From: Marispirochaeta sp.
Lineage (GTDB): Bacteria; Spirochaetota; Spirochaetia; JC444; Marispirochaetaceae
Assembly (NCBI RefSeq): GCF_963668165.1
Contig: NZ_OY764209.1
Span: 1,488,001 to 1,552,000, forward strand
Direction: 5' to 3'
Length of the DNA: 64,000 nt
This document shows, one piece after another, positions 1 to 8,057 of the stretch. Position 1 is the stretch's first letter. Every line of letters begins with the position of its first letter. A program made the translations under genes and the position numbers. The notes under the pieces were generated by a model. It searched no databases. It was given only the letters and a program-made list of their open reading frames with translations, and was not told where the DNA came from.

Positions 1-165
1 AGAATGTCCCCGTTCAGGCCCTGGAGTCCGTCTCCGGTATCGGTAATCCAGTCGTCATAGTCCGGAGCCCGGCCGTCGTGGGGTTTTCCGTCGGAAAGGG
101 CCGCACCGATTCCTACAACAAAGACCGCTCCGTATTCCCGGCAGGCTTCAAGCTCCCGTTCCTTA

Positions 166-981
166 GGGCCTGTTCACACTAATTGATAATCCATGTTAAA
201 ATTTCCCTATGGAAATTACCCCAGAACAGTTTGCCATAATAGAAGACTTATTACCGGTTCAACGAGGAAACGTGAAACTTTTAAATCTTGATGTCCTTAA
301 TGCGGTCCTGCATATTGCTGAACATGGTTGTAAGTGGCGAGGACTCCCTGAGAGATTCGGGAATTGGCATAGTGTCTATATGAGAGCCAATCGCTGGGCT
401 AAGCAAGGTGTACTCGAGAAGGTTTTTCTCGCCCTTCAAGAGGCAGAAATTATCAATATTCGGGTTGATCATGTCTCTTTGGATAGTACGGCTGTCAAGG
501 TCCATCCCGATGGAACGGGCGCTTTAAAAAAAACGGTCCTCAATCTATCGGAAAGTCGAGGGCCGGATGGACAACCAAGATTCACATGGTGGCGGCCGGG
601 GCTCAAACAGCCGTAACTTTCTCGTTATCTCCCGGTCAGGCCGGAGATGCCCCCGAAGGCCGAAAGCTCTTAAACACCTTGAAAGATAAGAGATGGAAAG
701 GCACCAAGGTTCTCATGGACAGGGCCTATGAAGGCGATGAGACCAGGCAACTGGTTCTTGACCTTGAGATGGCACCAGTGGTGCCTCCCAAACGAAATAG
801 GCGTAATCCCTGGGAATATGACAAGGAACTGTATAAAAAACGTAATGAAGTAGAGCGACTATTCCGTCGTCTTAAGGGCTTTCGGCGCATTTTTTCCCGA
901 TTTGAGAAATTAGATGTGATGTTTGTGTTTTTTATCCACTTCGCTTTAATTGTTGATACCCTTTTTAGTGTGAACAGGCCA
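166..981 (+). mobile_element. IS5 family (IS427-type) insertion sequence
   Basis: An 816-bp element inside asnA. The left end GGGCCTGTTCACACT (166-180) and the right end AGTGTGAACAGGCCA (967-981) are 15-bp inverted repeats differing only in the outermost base. A TA target duplication lies at 164-165 and 982-983. Length, TA target and the two-frame transposase fit the IS427 group of IS5. Removing the element and one TA rebuilds the asnA frame, which confirms the boundaries. Confidence 0.88.
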
Positions 982-984
982 TAG
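209..984 (+). CDS. IS5/IS427 transposase made by -1 frameshift
   Basis: DDE transposase in two overlapping frames. OrfA (209-616) carries the N-terminal DUF4096-like domain (WRGLPERFGNWHSVYMRANRW) and the first catalytic Asp region (VDHVSLDSTAVKVHPDG). OrfB (through 984) carries the rest, including LMDRAYEGDETR and the RNEVERLFRRLKGFRRI glutamate region. Just after codon KK at 526-533 there is a run of eight A. Slipping back one base there continues into NGPQSIGKSRGGWTTKIHM and then the OrfB frame at 586, giving about 258 aa. Two-frame organisation with a slippery A run is usual in this IS group. The ORF reads straight through the right inverted repeat, and its TAG stop (982-984) is made from the target-site TA plus a host G. 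All motifs seem intact, so the element may be active. Confidence 0.85.
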
Positions 985-1667
985 GTAACAGCCCGGGGTA
1001 GCGGTCCAGCAGTTCCTGGCTGTGAATAAAGGTGATCTGCTCCGGCAGATAATGAGAGAGTATTCCGTACTCGTGACAGATAAACTTTTCGGTACGGCGG
1101 ATTACGTCGTAAATTCTGCGAACGATTTTTTCAAGATATGCTCTGGTCCGCTGCTCCGGAAGGATGCTCAGTTCCCAGTCCCATTGATCAACATAGAGGG
1201 AGTGGGTGTTGTCGGGGTCCTCGTCGGGCCGTATGGCGTTCATGTCGGCGTAGAGCCCTTCTCCGGGTTCGAATCCCAGATCTTCCAGGGCAATCCTTTT
1301 CCATTTTGCCAGGGACTGGACGATCTCGGCGCGACGCTCTGCCAGGTGCTTCACCGGGAAGGAGACGGGCCGTTCCACACCGTTGAGATCGTCATTTATT
1401 CCGGTTCCGGATTCAACGAACAGCGGGGCTGTTACCCGGACAAGATTGAGTTCGAAGGCCAGGTTGGTCTGGAAATAGTCCTTGATTTTCAGTATAGCCC
1501 GTTCGGTTTCCCGGGGATCAAGGATTTCGCGGTAATCAGTTGGAAGAAGCAGGGTATCTTTCATGGAAGGGAGGGTATCATGTTTCAGTATTTTTGAGGA
1601 GCACCGGGCGGAACTCCTTGACAGTATGATTAATTCTGGTAATTATCGATTTTCCCGGGGAGAAGTG

Positions 1668-2114
1668 ATGGATATAAATGAAATGCAGAATTTTGTGGAG
1701 GAGAGTATTCCTCTGGTAAAGCAGGCGGGCTTTGTTATTCGGGAACTGGACGATAGTGAGGTCGTTGTGGAGGGCGATCGGAGGTTGAATTATAACCACC
1801 ACAACACTGTTTTTGGCGGAAGCATCAGCACCATTCTGATCCTTGCAAGCTGGCTGATGGTCCGGCGATTGCTTGAATACCATAATCCGGAGGTATCCAT
1901 AGTCATCGAACGCCACTTTACCGATTATCTTTTACCGGTGGATGGGAACTTTGTTGCCCGCTGCAGGCGTCCTGCAGAAAGTGAGATTAAAGCTCTGGAG
2001 CATGAACTCGCAAACCGGGGGCGGGGACGGCTTGAGCTGCCGGCGTTTCTGTTTCAGGAAGGATCCTCCCGGGCGGCGGCCAGCTTTGCAGGCACCTTTT
2101 ACTGCAGGGTGTGA
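1668..2114 (+). CDS. YiiD C-terminal-type thioesterase (hotdog)
   Basis: A 148-aa hotdog-fold protein of the YiiD_C family (putative thioesterase). The diagnostic stretch is YNHHNTVFGGSISTILILAS near residues 45-65, with the NHHNTVFGGS loop at the acyl-CoA/acyl-ACP active site. ATG 1668 is chosen because GGGGAGAAG lies just upstream and homology begins there. An in-frame ATG at 1563 would overlap the asnA start and has no family similarity. The gene is divergent from the broken asnA, and the two starts share the 1565-1667 interval. Substrate unknown. Confidence 0.75.
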   Translation: MDINEMQNFVEESIPLVKQAGFVIRELDDSEVVVEGDRRLNYNHHNTVFGGSISTILILASWLMVRRLLEYHNPEVSIVIERHFTDYLLPVDGNFVARCRRPAESEIKALEHELANRGRGRLELPAFLFQEGSSRAAASFAGTFYCRV

Positions 2115-2242
2115 CAAGGATTCAGGCAGAGTCTCAAAATATATGTGAAATATCGAATCTGGCTGCTTGAAATATATTATACGATAAAATAATATTGATA
2201 TATAAATCTCGAATGGGTCTGTCCCATACAGGAGCGAATAAA

Positions 2243-4015
2243 ATGAAAAGAACAGTGCAAATTTTACTGGCACTCCTTCTTGTTTTTGCTGCAGTAAGCT
2301 GCGGTAAAAAGTTGTATACCCCTGGTACCTATGAAGGTGCTGCCCCCGGTATTCACGGAAAAGACGTCATTGTCGAAGTAACCGTGGATGAGAAGGAGAT
2401 CAAAGAGATCAAGATCCTCCAGAATGAAGAGACCCCTGGTCTCTCCGACGCGGCTTTTGAAAGAATCCCCAAGGCCATCATCGACGGTCAGACCCTGGCG
2501 GTAGACACCGTAGCCGGTGCTACCTACACCAGTAACGCTATTATCGGTGCTGTTACCGAGGCTCTGGAAGCCGCAGGTGCGGACATCGCGGCTCTCTCCG
2601 AGGGGAAAGCAGTGACAGATGCTGTATCCGCTGCAACAGAGAACCTGGAAGCCGATATAGTTGTGATCGGTGCCGGCGGTGCGGGTCTCTCCGCGGCAGT
2701 CTCCGCCCACCAGAACGGCGCTACGGTTATAGTTCTTGAGAAGATGCCCCAGGTTGGCGGTAATACAATAATCTCCGGTGCGGCCTACAACGCGGTTGAT
2801 CCCGCTCGGCAGGAGCCCCTGGGAATCGAAGACTCCATCGAAAAGCATTTTACCCAGACCTACGAAGGAGGGGATGAACTTGGTGAACCGATACTTATCC
2901 GAACCCTTGTAGAGAACGCACTTCCTACCCTGCACTGGATGGAAAGTATGGGGATGGAGTTCAAGGACGGGATATTTACTGTTCTCGGTGGACTCTGGCC
3001 TCGGGCTCACAAGCCGGTAAAACCTCTGGGTACCGGGTACATAGAGACCCTCATGGGCTACATTGAGGACAATGAAGACGGGATACTGCTGCTTACCGAC
3101 ACCCGGGCAACCAACATCTACAAAGATAAAGATACTGGCCGTGTAACAGCTGTAAAGGCCACGGGTCCTGATTCCACTATCCTGGCTCAGGGAAACAAGG
3201 CGGTTATTATTGCCACCGGCGGTTTCGGCAACGATGTGGATAAGCGGGAAAAATACAATAAAATCTGGCCCTCTCTGAAGAATATCAAATCCACCAACCA
3301 CCCGGGAGCTACCGGCGACGGTCTGGCTCTTGCAGAGATGGTTGGTGCAGACCTGATCGGACTGGAACACATCCAGCTGCTGCCCATGGGAGACCCGAAT
3401 ACCGGAAGCCTTGCTGGTAACATTGAACAGGGAGTTGAGAACCGGATTTTTGTTAACAAGGACGGAAAGCGCTTTGTAGATGAGGGAGCCAGAAGGGATG
3501 TAATGACATCGGCGCTTTTTGAGCAGGAAGACTCCTTCATGTGGATTGTTCTGGATTCGAACAACTATCCCACCATGGATACCAAGAACAATTTTAACGA
3601 AACCATTGGCGAGCTGGTCGAACAGGGAAGAGCGTATATGGCAGATACCCTGGAGGAACTTGCAGAAAAGATTGATGTCGATCCGGATAACCTGAAAGCA
3701 GCAGTCACTGATTTCAACAAGGCAGTGGAAACCGGAGGACCCGACAGGTTCGGAAGGACGTTGTTCGACAAGAAGATCAACAAACCTCCATACTTTGCGG
3801 GAGCACGAACGCCGACTGTTCACCACACCATGGGTGGAATCAAGATAAATAAGGAAGCCCAGGTTATTGACAGCGAAGGCAATATTATTCCCGGTCTCTA
3901 CGCTGCGGGTGAGACGACTGGTGGTATTCACGGAGCTAACAGGCTCGGCGGAAACGCTCTTCCGGATATCCACGTATTCGGTAAAATTGCCGGAACCAAC
4001 GCGGCTGCGGAATAA
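2243..4015 (+). CDS. FMN-binding / FAD-dependent reductase lipoprotein (fumarate/urocanate reductase-like)
   Basis: A 590-aa exported flavoprotein. Residues 1-20 form a lipoprotein signal ending AVSC, so Cys20 is the lipidation site. Residues ~25-110 are an FMN-binding domain with the flavinylation motif DTVAGATYTS; Thr94 is the predicted acceptor of covalent FMN transferred by ApbE. From ~135 there is a fumarate-reductase-type FAD domain: VIGAGGAGLSAA dinucleotide fold, RFVDEGARRD, HHTMGGIKI, and a C-terminal GANRLGGNALPD. This architecture is that of soluble or surface fumarate, urocanate and acrylate reductases fed by membrane electron donors. The true acceptor cannot be read from sequence. 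ATG 2243 follows AGGAG at 2230; earlier in-frame starts have no signal peptide logic. No apbE lies in the window. A terminator follows, then a NusG-II/Gx/EcfT operon. Confidence 0.88.
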   Translation: MKRTVQILLALLLVFAAVSCGKKLYTPGTYEGAAPGIHGKDVIVEVTVDEKEIKEIKILQNEETPGLSDAAFERIPKAIIDGQTLAVDTVAGATYTSNAIIGAVTEALEAAGADIAALSEGKAVTDAVSAATENLEADIVVIGAGGAGLSAAVSAHQNGATVIVLEKMPQVGGNTIISGAAYNAVDPARQEPLGIEDSIEKHFTQTYEGGDELGEPILIRTLVENALPTLHWMESMGMEFKDGIFTVLGGLWPRAHKPVKPLGTGYIETLMGYIEDNEDGILLLTDTRATNIYKDKDTGRVTAVKATGPDSTILAQGNKAVIIATGGFGNDVDKREKYNKIWPSLKNIKSTNHPGATGDGLALAEMVGADLIGLEHIQLLPMGDPNTGSLAGNIEQGVENRIFVNKDGKRFVDEGARRDVMTSALFEQEDSFMWIVLDSNNYPTMDTKNNFNETIGELVEQGRAYMADTLEELAEKIDVDPDNLKAAVTDFNKAVETGGPDRFGRTLFDKKINKPPYFAGARTPTVHHTMGGIKINKEAQVIDSEGNIIPGLYAAGETTGGIHGANRLGGNALPDIHVFGKIAGTNAAAE

Positions 4016-4036
4016 AAAATACTTGATTTCTACAGG

Positions 4037-4060
4037 GGCCGTCCGTCAAGGGCGGCCTTT
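4037..4060 (+). terminator. Hairpin terminator after the reductase gene
   Basis: GGCCGTCC (4037-4044), a 5-base loop and GGGCGGCC (4050-4057) form an 8-bp GC-rich stem with one wobble pair, followed by TTTCC. It lies 21 bases after the reductase stop and 37 bases before the next gene. The short U tract suggests partial read-through. Confidence 0.6.
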
Positions 4061-4096
4061 CCTGTCTGCACCGGAGTATTGTAAAGGACCCGTAAC

Positions 4097-4435
4097 ATGA
4101 AGATTCTCAGATACGATGCGGCGGCGATTGTTCTTTCCCTGGCCGTATTTATGCTCTTTACCTGGTCTGGTCTTCAGCATTCCGGAGAGACTGGATACCT
4201 GATCATCGAAGACAGCAAGGGCAGACTTATATATCCTCTTTCGGAAGAGCGGGACGTGGTGCTGCACGGTCCTGTTGGAGAATCTCACATTCACATAGGG
4301 AAGGATTCCGCCCGCTTTGTGCACTCCGACTGTCCCGACGGACTCTGTGTGCAGGCCGGACCTGTGAGCAGACCCGGGGACTGGGCGGCTTGTCTGCCGA
4401 ATCAGGTTTTCATCTATGTCGGCGACAGGGAGTAG
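4097..4435 (+). CDS. NusG domain II-containing membrane-anchored protein
   Basis: A 112-aa protein with one N-terminal membrane segment (AIVLSLAVFMLFTW). An extracytoplasmic NusG-II-type beta domain follows, containing the motif HSDCPDGLCVQAGPVSRPGD, whose two Cys are characteristic. Stand-alone NusG-II proteins of this kind usually sit next to Gx-transporter genes and FMN-binding lipoproteins and are thought to belong to extracytoplasmic redox systems; their biochemical role is not settled. It leads an operon with the next two genes (11-base gap to the Gx gene). The name comes only from the fold; there is no reason to think it acts in transcription. Confidence 0.78.
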   Translation: MKILRYDAAAIVLSLAVFMLFTWSGLQHSGETGYLIIEDSKGRLIYPLSEERDVVLHGPVGESHIHIGKDSARFVHSDCPDGLCVQAGPVSRPGDWAACLPNQVFIYVGDRE

Positions 4436-4446
4436 CAGGAGGCCCT

Positions 4447-4995
4447 ATGTTCAGCGAAAGAGTTCTTAACCGCCTTGCCATGCTCGGGGCCCTGAGCCTG
4501 TTTTTATCAACCGTGGAATATCTCTTTCCCCGTCCCATTCCCTTCATGCGCCTGGGACTTGCAAATCTGCCGGTAATTCTGTACCTGGATCTGCTGGGTT
4601 CGGATTCAAAGGACTCAACCGGGACCTATTTTCTCCTTATTCTGATCAAGGTCCTGGGGCAGGGGATGGTCAACGGCACCATGGCCTCCTATGTGTTCCT
4701 GTTCTCCCTGGCGGGCTCCTTTTCCAGCGGACTGACAATGTGGCTTGCCTGGCGCTATCTGCGGCCGAATATTTCCTTTTTAGGTGTCAGTGTACTTGGG
4801 GCTCTTATAAGCAATATGTCCCAGATTCTGCTCTCTATTGTGTTTATATTCGGTCCCGCGGCGTGGCGTATACTCCCCTGGTTTTTGGGTATTGGTCTTG
4901 GATCAGGCTTCTTTATCGGCCTCTTTGCACGCAGCTTCTCCGGGAAATCCCGCTGGTGGAAGGCCTTGAAGGATTCATCTCTGGAGGCGTCATGA
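4447..4995 (+). CDS. Gx transporter family membrane protein (Hpre_diP_synt_I family)
   Basis: A 182-aa integral membrane protein with about five hydrophobic segments and the family signature FPRPIPFMRLGLANLPVIL near the N-terminus. The family was once labelled heptaprenyl diphosphate synthase component I, but it looks like an ECF S-component-type transporter. AGGAGG at 4436-4441 fixes the start at ATG 4447, rather than an earlier in-frame ATG at 4390 inside the NusG-II gene. Its stop overlaps the following EcfT-like start (ATGA, 4992-4995), so the two are translationally coupled. The substrate is unknown; a flavin or quinone precursor is a reasonable guess from the neighbours. Confidence 0.75.
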   Translation: MFSERVLNRLAMLGALSLFLSTVEYLFPRPIPFMRLGLANLPVILYLDLLGSDSKDSTGTYFLLILIKVLGQGMVNGTMASYVFLFSLAGSFSSGLTMWLAWRYLRPNISFLGVSVLGALISNMSQILLSIVFIFGPAAWRILPWFLGIGLGSGFFIGLFARSFSGKSRWWKALKDSSLEAS

Positions 4996-5627
4996 AAAAA
5001 CCGGTAAAGAAAAAGCGCCGCCCCGACAGGCTTGCCCGCATAATGAATCCCACGGTTCGTTTCTGGACCGGGGTTTCCCTGATTCCCGGGTTTTTTCTCA
5101 GCTCCAGCCTGGAGCTCCTGCTGCTGCACTGTTTGGTTTTTGCCGCGGCTGCAGTCCTCGCCGGAAAACGTATCCGGTTTTTCTATTATGCCATGATGAT
5201 CCTCTCAATAACGGTGTTTCACCTGCTGAATCCTGTGGGACGGGTTCTATGGGAATTCGGCCCGCTTACCTTGACCTCCGGAGCCCTGGAACAGGGGCTC
5301 ATGAAAGGGTTCACCTTGAGCGGTCTTGTGCTGCTCTCTCTCTTTTCGGTTACTCCCGCCCTCCGCTTTCCGGGACGCCTGGGGGGAATGCTTGCCCGGA
5401 CCATGTACTACTTTGAGGAGATCCTGAACGGACGGGGGCGGCTGGAGGTTAAAAACATAATCGGCGGCATGGATGCTGTTCTTATGCAGGCCTTGCCTCC
5501 CGGAGACGAAACAGTGCCGGCGGAGGCTTCCTCTTCCACGTTTCGGGGGAGTGTACTTCAGTTCCCCTTCATTATTCTGTTGGAACTAGTGGTCTGGGGG
5601 CCTGTAGTTCTGGGGCTGGCAGCTTAA
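4992..5627 (+). CDS. EcfT-like transmembrane protein
   Basis: A 211-aa membrane protein with a basic N-terminus (KKPVKKKRRPDRLAR) and four or five hydrophobic helices (FLSSSLELLLLHCLVFAAA, YYAMMILSITVFHLL, FTLSGLVLLSLFSV and a C-terminal helix). It resembles a short ECF transporter T subunit. An ATGA overlap with the Gx gene indicates coupled translation. No ATPase (EcfA) gene is adjacent, so if this is an ECF-like transporter its energising subunits are elsewhere, or the pair works without them. The assignment rests on topology and neighbour more than on clear motifs. Confidence 0.5.
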   Translation: MKKPVKKKRRPDRLARIMNPTVRFWTGVSLIPGFFLSSSLELLLLHCLVFAAAAVLAGKRIRFFYYAMMILSITVFHLLNPVGRVLWEFGPLTLTSGALEQGLMKGFTLSGLVLLSLFSVTPALRFPGRLGGMLARTMYYFEEILNGRGRLEVKNIIGGMDAVLMQALPPGDETVPAEASSSTFRGSVLQFPFIILLELVVWGPVVLGLAA

Positions 5628-5714
5628 CAGGTCCGGTCATTTTTCCCTCTATATTTTATTCGGATTCCCTGTATAATAATTACTTTACAAAACTATGCGA
5701 AGATGAGGATAACC

Positions 5715-6062
5715 ATGTACTGCAGGAACTGCGGAAAAGAAGTTGATGAAAAAGCGGAATACTGCCTGAACTGCGGTGTCCGTCCTTTGAAATCCAGAAA
5801 CTACTGCCAGAACTGCGGGGCCGAGACAACCGAGGTCCAGGATATCTGCCTGCGCTGCGGCGTAAAGCTGTCGTCCTCCGTAATCAGCCTGGATACCGAC
5901 AATGATACCCTGCTGCTTATTCTCTGCATTCTGTTGCCGCCGGTGGCAGTGTGGCTTAAAACCGGCAATTCCGGAAAGGTCCTCCTGAATATTATTCTAT
6001 GCTTTCTGCTGGCCTGGTTCGGGGGAGTCATCCACGCTTTTCTGGTCCGGAAGGTGAGGTAG
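5715..6062 (+). CDS. Zinc-ribbon / Pmp3-type (UPF0057) membrane protein
   Basis: 115 aa. Residues 1-55 hold two zinc ribbons made of CRNCG...CLNCG and CQNCG...CLRCG pairs. Residues ~65-115 are a YqaE/Pmp3 domain: two hydrophobic helices with LCILLPPVAVWL and LLNIILCFLLAWFGGVIHAF. Pmp3 proteins are small inner-membrane proteins linked to membrane potential or stress. The zinc-ribbon fusion is a known bacterial variant of unknown function. ATG 5715 is preferred over ATG 5703 because GAGGA (5705-5709) is then correctly spaced. The gene appears monocistronic. Confidence 0.8.
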   Translation: MYCRNCGKEVDEKAEYCLNCGVRPLKSRNYCQNCGAETTEVQDICLRCGVKLSSSVISLDTDNDTLLLILCILLPPVAVWLKTGNSGKVLLNIILCFLLAWFGGVIHAFLVRKVR

Positions 6063-6135
6063 GGGAGGCCGGCAGGCTCAGTATCCGGTTCGTAGCCTGG
6101 AATAGGGAATAGAGAGGGTAAAATGAAAACCTTGA

Positions 6136-7281
6136 TCATATCTTTTTGAATCGTCCCATACTGATCCCCTCCCGCATCAGTTCCTGCAGCATCCTTCGCT
6201 TTCCGCCGGGGGAAAAGGTTCTCAGTATTCCCGCAGCATGGTGGATCAGGACCGGAAGCCGACCTTTCAGGTTGAACCCGGCTATCCTGCCGATGCCGTA
6301 TCCATTGGCCAGGGGGATAACGTACCCGTAGTAATGCGGCCGATAGGGCTGCAATGATTTTCTGTCAATGTGCCGCAGAATATTCCGGGCGGCGGAACTG
6401 GCCTGCTGAATTGCCAGATAGCTTGCCATGGGAAAGCCGGTATCCCTTTCGCCGACATGGGCATTGTCACCGGCAGCCCAGCAGCGTTCCCCGATTCGTC
6501 CGAATTGGTCGACCCGTACTCTGCCGGCAGGGTCGAGGTCGACCTCTTTTCCCCATAATTCTCTTGGAAAGCTTACTCCCGCATTCCAGATAACAAGCGG
6601 TCTATCTACGGTTCGGCCGCTGGAAAGTCTGGCTCCTTCTTCGCTGATCTCGGCCAGGCTTGTAGCGGTGAGGATCGCGATACCAAGATTTTCCAGCTGT
6701 TTTTCTATATATTTGCGTGCCTCAGGAGCGGCTTCAGAAAGAACGGTCTCCTGCTTTTCGATGATCAGGATCTCCGTCTCCCAGCCTTTTTTGCGCGCCC
6801 TGCGCCTTAGCTGGGACGCCGTCTCAAGACCGGTATAGCCCCCGCCGACCAGGATCACGGTCTCCGGGTTACCCGTGTCGAAGGCACGGAGCAGGGCCTG
6901 TATGCCCGCGATGCTGCGCGCGGTATAACTCTTCTCCGCCGCTGTTTCGTTACCGTGAAAATCAGTAGTGCCCCCTGTGGAGATAAGAAGGTAATCAAAA
7001 TCGAATCGCTCCTCGTCAATATAAAAGCAGCACCGCTCTGGATCGACGGAACTGATCCGGGCCTGATGAAAGGTAAACTTAAATTTTTCTGCCAGAAAAT
7101 GGAACGCGGTACTCACCGATTTAACGGAGTACCGTCCCCCCAGAAGGTCCGGTAAAAGAGGCAGAAACTCAAAAGCGGGTCTTGGATCAAAGAGATGTAC
7201 TTCGTGTTCCCGGCCTGAAAAAGTGCGGGCAGCTTCCGTTCCGGCAAATCCGCCGCCTATAATCGCTATCCTTTTACCCAT
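6136..7281 (-). CDS. ndh: NDH-2-type NAD(P)H:quinone oxidoreductase
   Basis: A 381-aa two-dinucleotide-fold flavoprotein. The FAD site is IAIIGGGFAGTEAA at residues 5-18; the NAD site is VILVGGGYTGLETASQL near 141-157; the second FAD motif is CWAAGDNAH. The basic, amphipathic C-terminus resembles the membrane anchor of type II NADH dehydrogenases. Those enzymes oxidise NADH at the inner face of the membrane and reduce a quinone without pumping protons. Its start overlaps the stop of the upstream methyltransferase by 16 bases, so it is the third gene of a PKS-methyltransferase-NDH operon. That coupling suggests it reduces the quinone made by the same cluster (inference). A role as another pyridine-nucleotide reductase is not excluded. 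Confidence 0.78.
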   Translation of the reverse strand: MGKRIAIIGGGFAGTEAARTFSGREHEVHLFDPRPAFEFLPLLPDLLGGRYSVKSVSTAFHFLAEKFKFTFHQARISSVDPERCCFYIDEERFDFDYLLISTGGTTDFHGNETAAEKSYTARSIAGIQALLRAFDTGNPETVILVGGGYTGLETASQLRRRARKKGWETEILIIEKQETVLSEAAPEARKYIEKQLENLGIAILTATSLAEISEEGARLSSGRTVDRPLVIWNAGVSFPRELWGKEVDLDPAGRVRVDQFGRIGERCWAAGDNAHVGERDTGFPMASYLAIQQASSAARNILRHIDRKSLQPYRPHYYGYVIPLANGYGIGRIAGFNLKGRLPVLIHHAAGILRTFSPGGKRRMLQELMREGISMGRFKKI

Positions 7282-8048
7282 TTCATATTTCTCCTGAAGT
7301 GCGCCGGTATGCTTCGGTTTGCCGGGATATCCCCCGGCTGTAAACCGGTAATATATACGCGACCCGGAAAGGTCCTTCCCGGGGAGAAGGATTCAGGATT
7401 TTGAGTCCTGGCGATCAGCTGCCGCAGATCGGCGACGGTAAATCCGCGTCTGATGGAAAGTTTGCCGTCGTAGCGGGCAAAGCTCCGGTGCAGAAAAAGG
7501 AGTGCAAAGAGCTCATAGCCCAGGTACGAGAGCCGGGAGCGGTGCAGGTCATTCATCAGAAAGGCGATGCCGGTTTTTACTTTCATCAGGTCGAGGATCT
7601 TCGGGATCTGTGAATCGGAGAAGTGGTGAAGAAAATGGTTGGAAAAAACAAAATCAAAGCGCGGCAGTCGAGGTATATCGAATACCGAAGCCTGGATGAG
7701 TTCGATATTCTCCCGTTTCCTTATAATGCGGCGGGCGTACCCGGCAATACGTGGATCATTATCAAGGCAGGTAATCCGGATCGGGAAGCCCTTACTTTTG
7801 CAGTAATCCGCGAACCAGAGCGCGGTGTCGCAGCCGCCGGCTCCGATGTCGAGAAAGGTGTACGGCTTTGTGCGGTCCGGCTGCATCCGGGAAACAAAGT
7901 CTTTTTTAATCAACCGGCGGGAAGCGGAGAAAAGCTGGTTTATCAGCCGGAACTGACGGATGGTTCTGATGAGCATGCCTTCGTCGCATGCCGGGTTATC
8001 CATAAGCTCCGGTTTTGATTCCCGGTGGGGAAAAGTTAAGAGCGGCAT
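7266..8048 (-). CDS. SAM-dependent methyltransferase of the type III PKS operon
   Basis: A 260-aa class I methyltransferase. Motif I is FLDIGAGGCDTALWFADY (~66-83), the acidic motif II is TCLDNDPRIAGYA, and FDFVFSNHFLHHFSD is the post-motif region. It belongs to the group commonly found directly beside bacterial type III PKS genes, where it methylates the phenolic polyketide (known for SrsB-like enzymes; not proven here). It lies nine bases downstream of the PKS gene and overlaps the NDH-2 gene, so all three should be on one transcript. Confidence 0.82.
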   Translation of the reverse strand: MPLLTFPHRESKPELMDNPACDEGMLIRTIRQFRLINQLFSASRRLIKKDFVSRMQPDRTKPYTFLDIGAGGCDTALWFADYCKSKGFPIRITCLDNDPRIAGYARRIIRKRENIELIQASVFDIPRLPRFDFVFSNHFLHHFSDSQIPKILDLMKVKTGIAFLMNDLHRSRLSYLGYELFALLFLHRSFARYDGKLSIRRGFTVADLRQLIARTQNPESFSPGRTFPGRVYITGLQPGDIPANRSIPAHFRRNMKWVKG

Positions 8049-8057
8049 AGGACAGGG

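Larger units (their letters stand above)
1..1564 (-). pseudogene. asnA: Aspartate-ammonia ligase AsnA, split by an IS element
   Basis: AsnA makes asparagine from aspartate, ammonia and ATP in the cytoplasm. The N-terminal ~193 codons read down from 1564 and show the family stretches SLAKWKR, GEGLYADMNAIRPDED, YVDQWDWE and HSQELLDRYP. The frame is then broken by an 816-bp IS (166-981). It resumes below position 164 with [25 protein letters not shown] and GLNGDI, and runs off the window start. Joining the two sides across a TA duplication restores a continuous frame (LLP then KERELE), so the insertion is simple and probably recent. AsnA is normally about 330 aa; the last ~85 codons lie outside the window. 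The IS supplies only a few extra codons, so the gene is almost certainly inactive. No asnB is visible here. Identity is certain from motif order. Confidence 0.93.

Noticed and set aside
2264..3973. 569-codon minus ORF antisense to the FMN/FAD reductase
   Set aside because: Shadow frame of a strongly supported gene; no domain pattern and no signal for translation.
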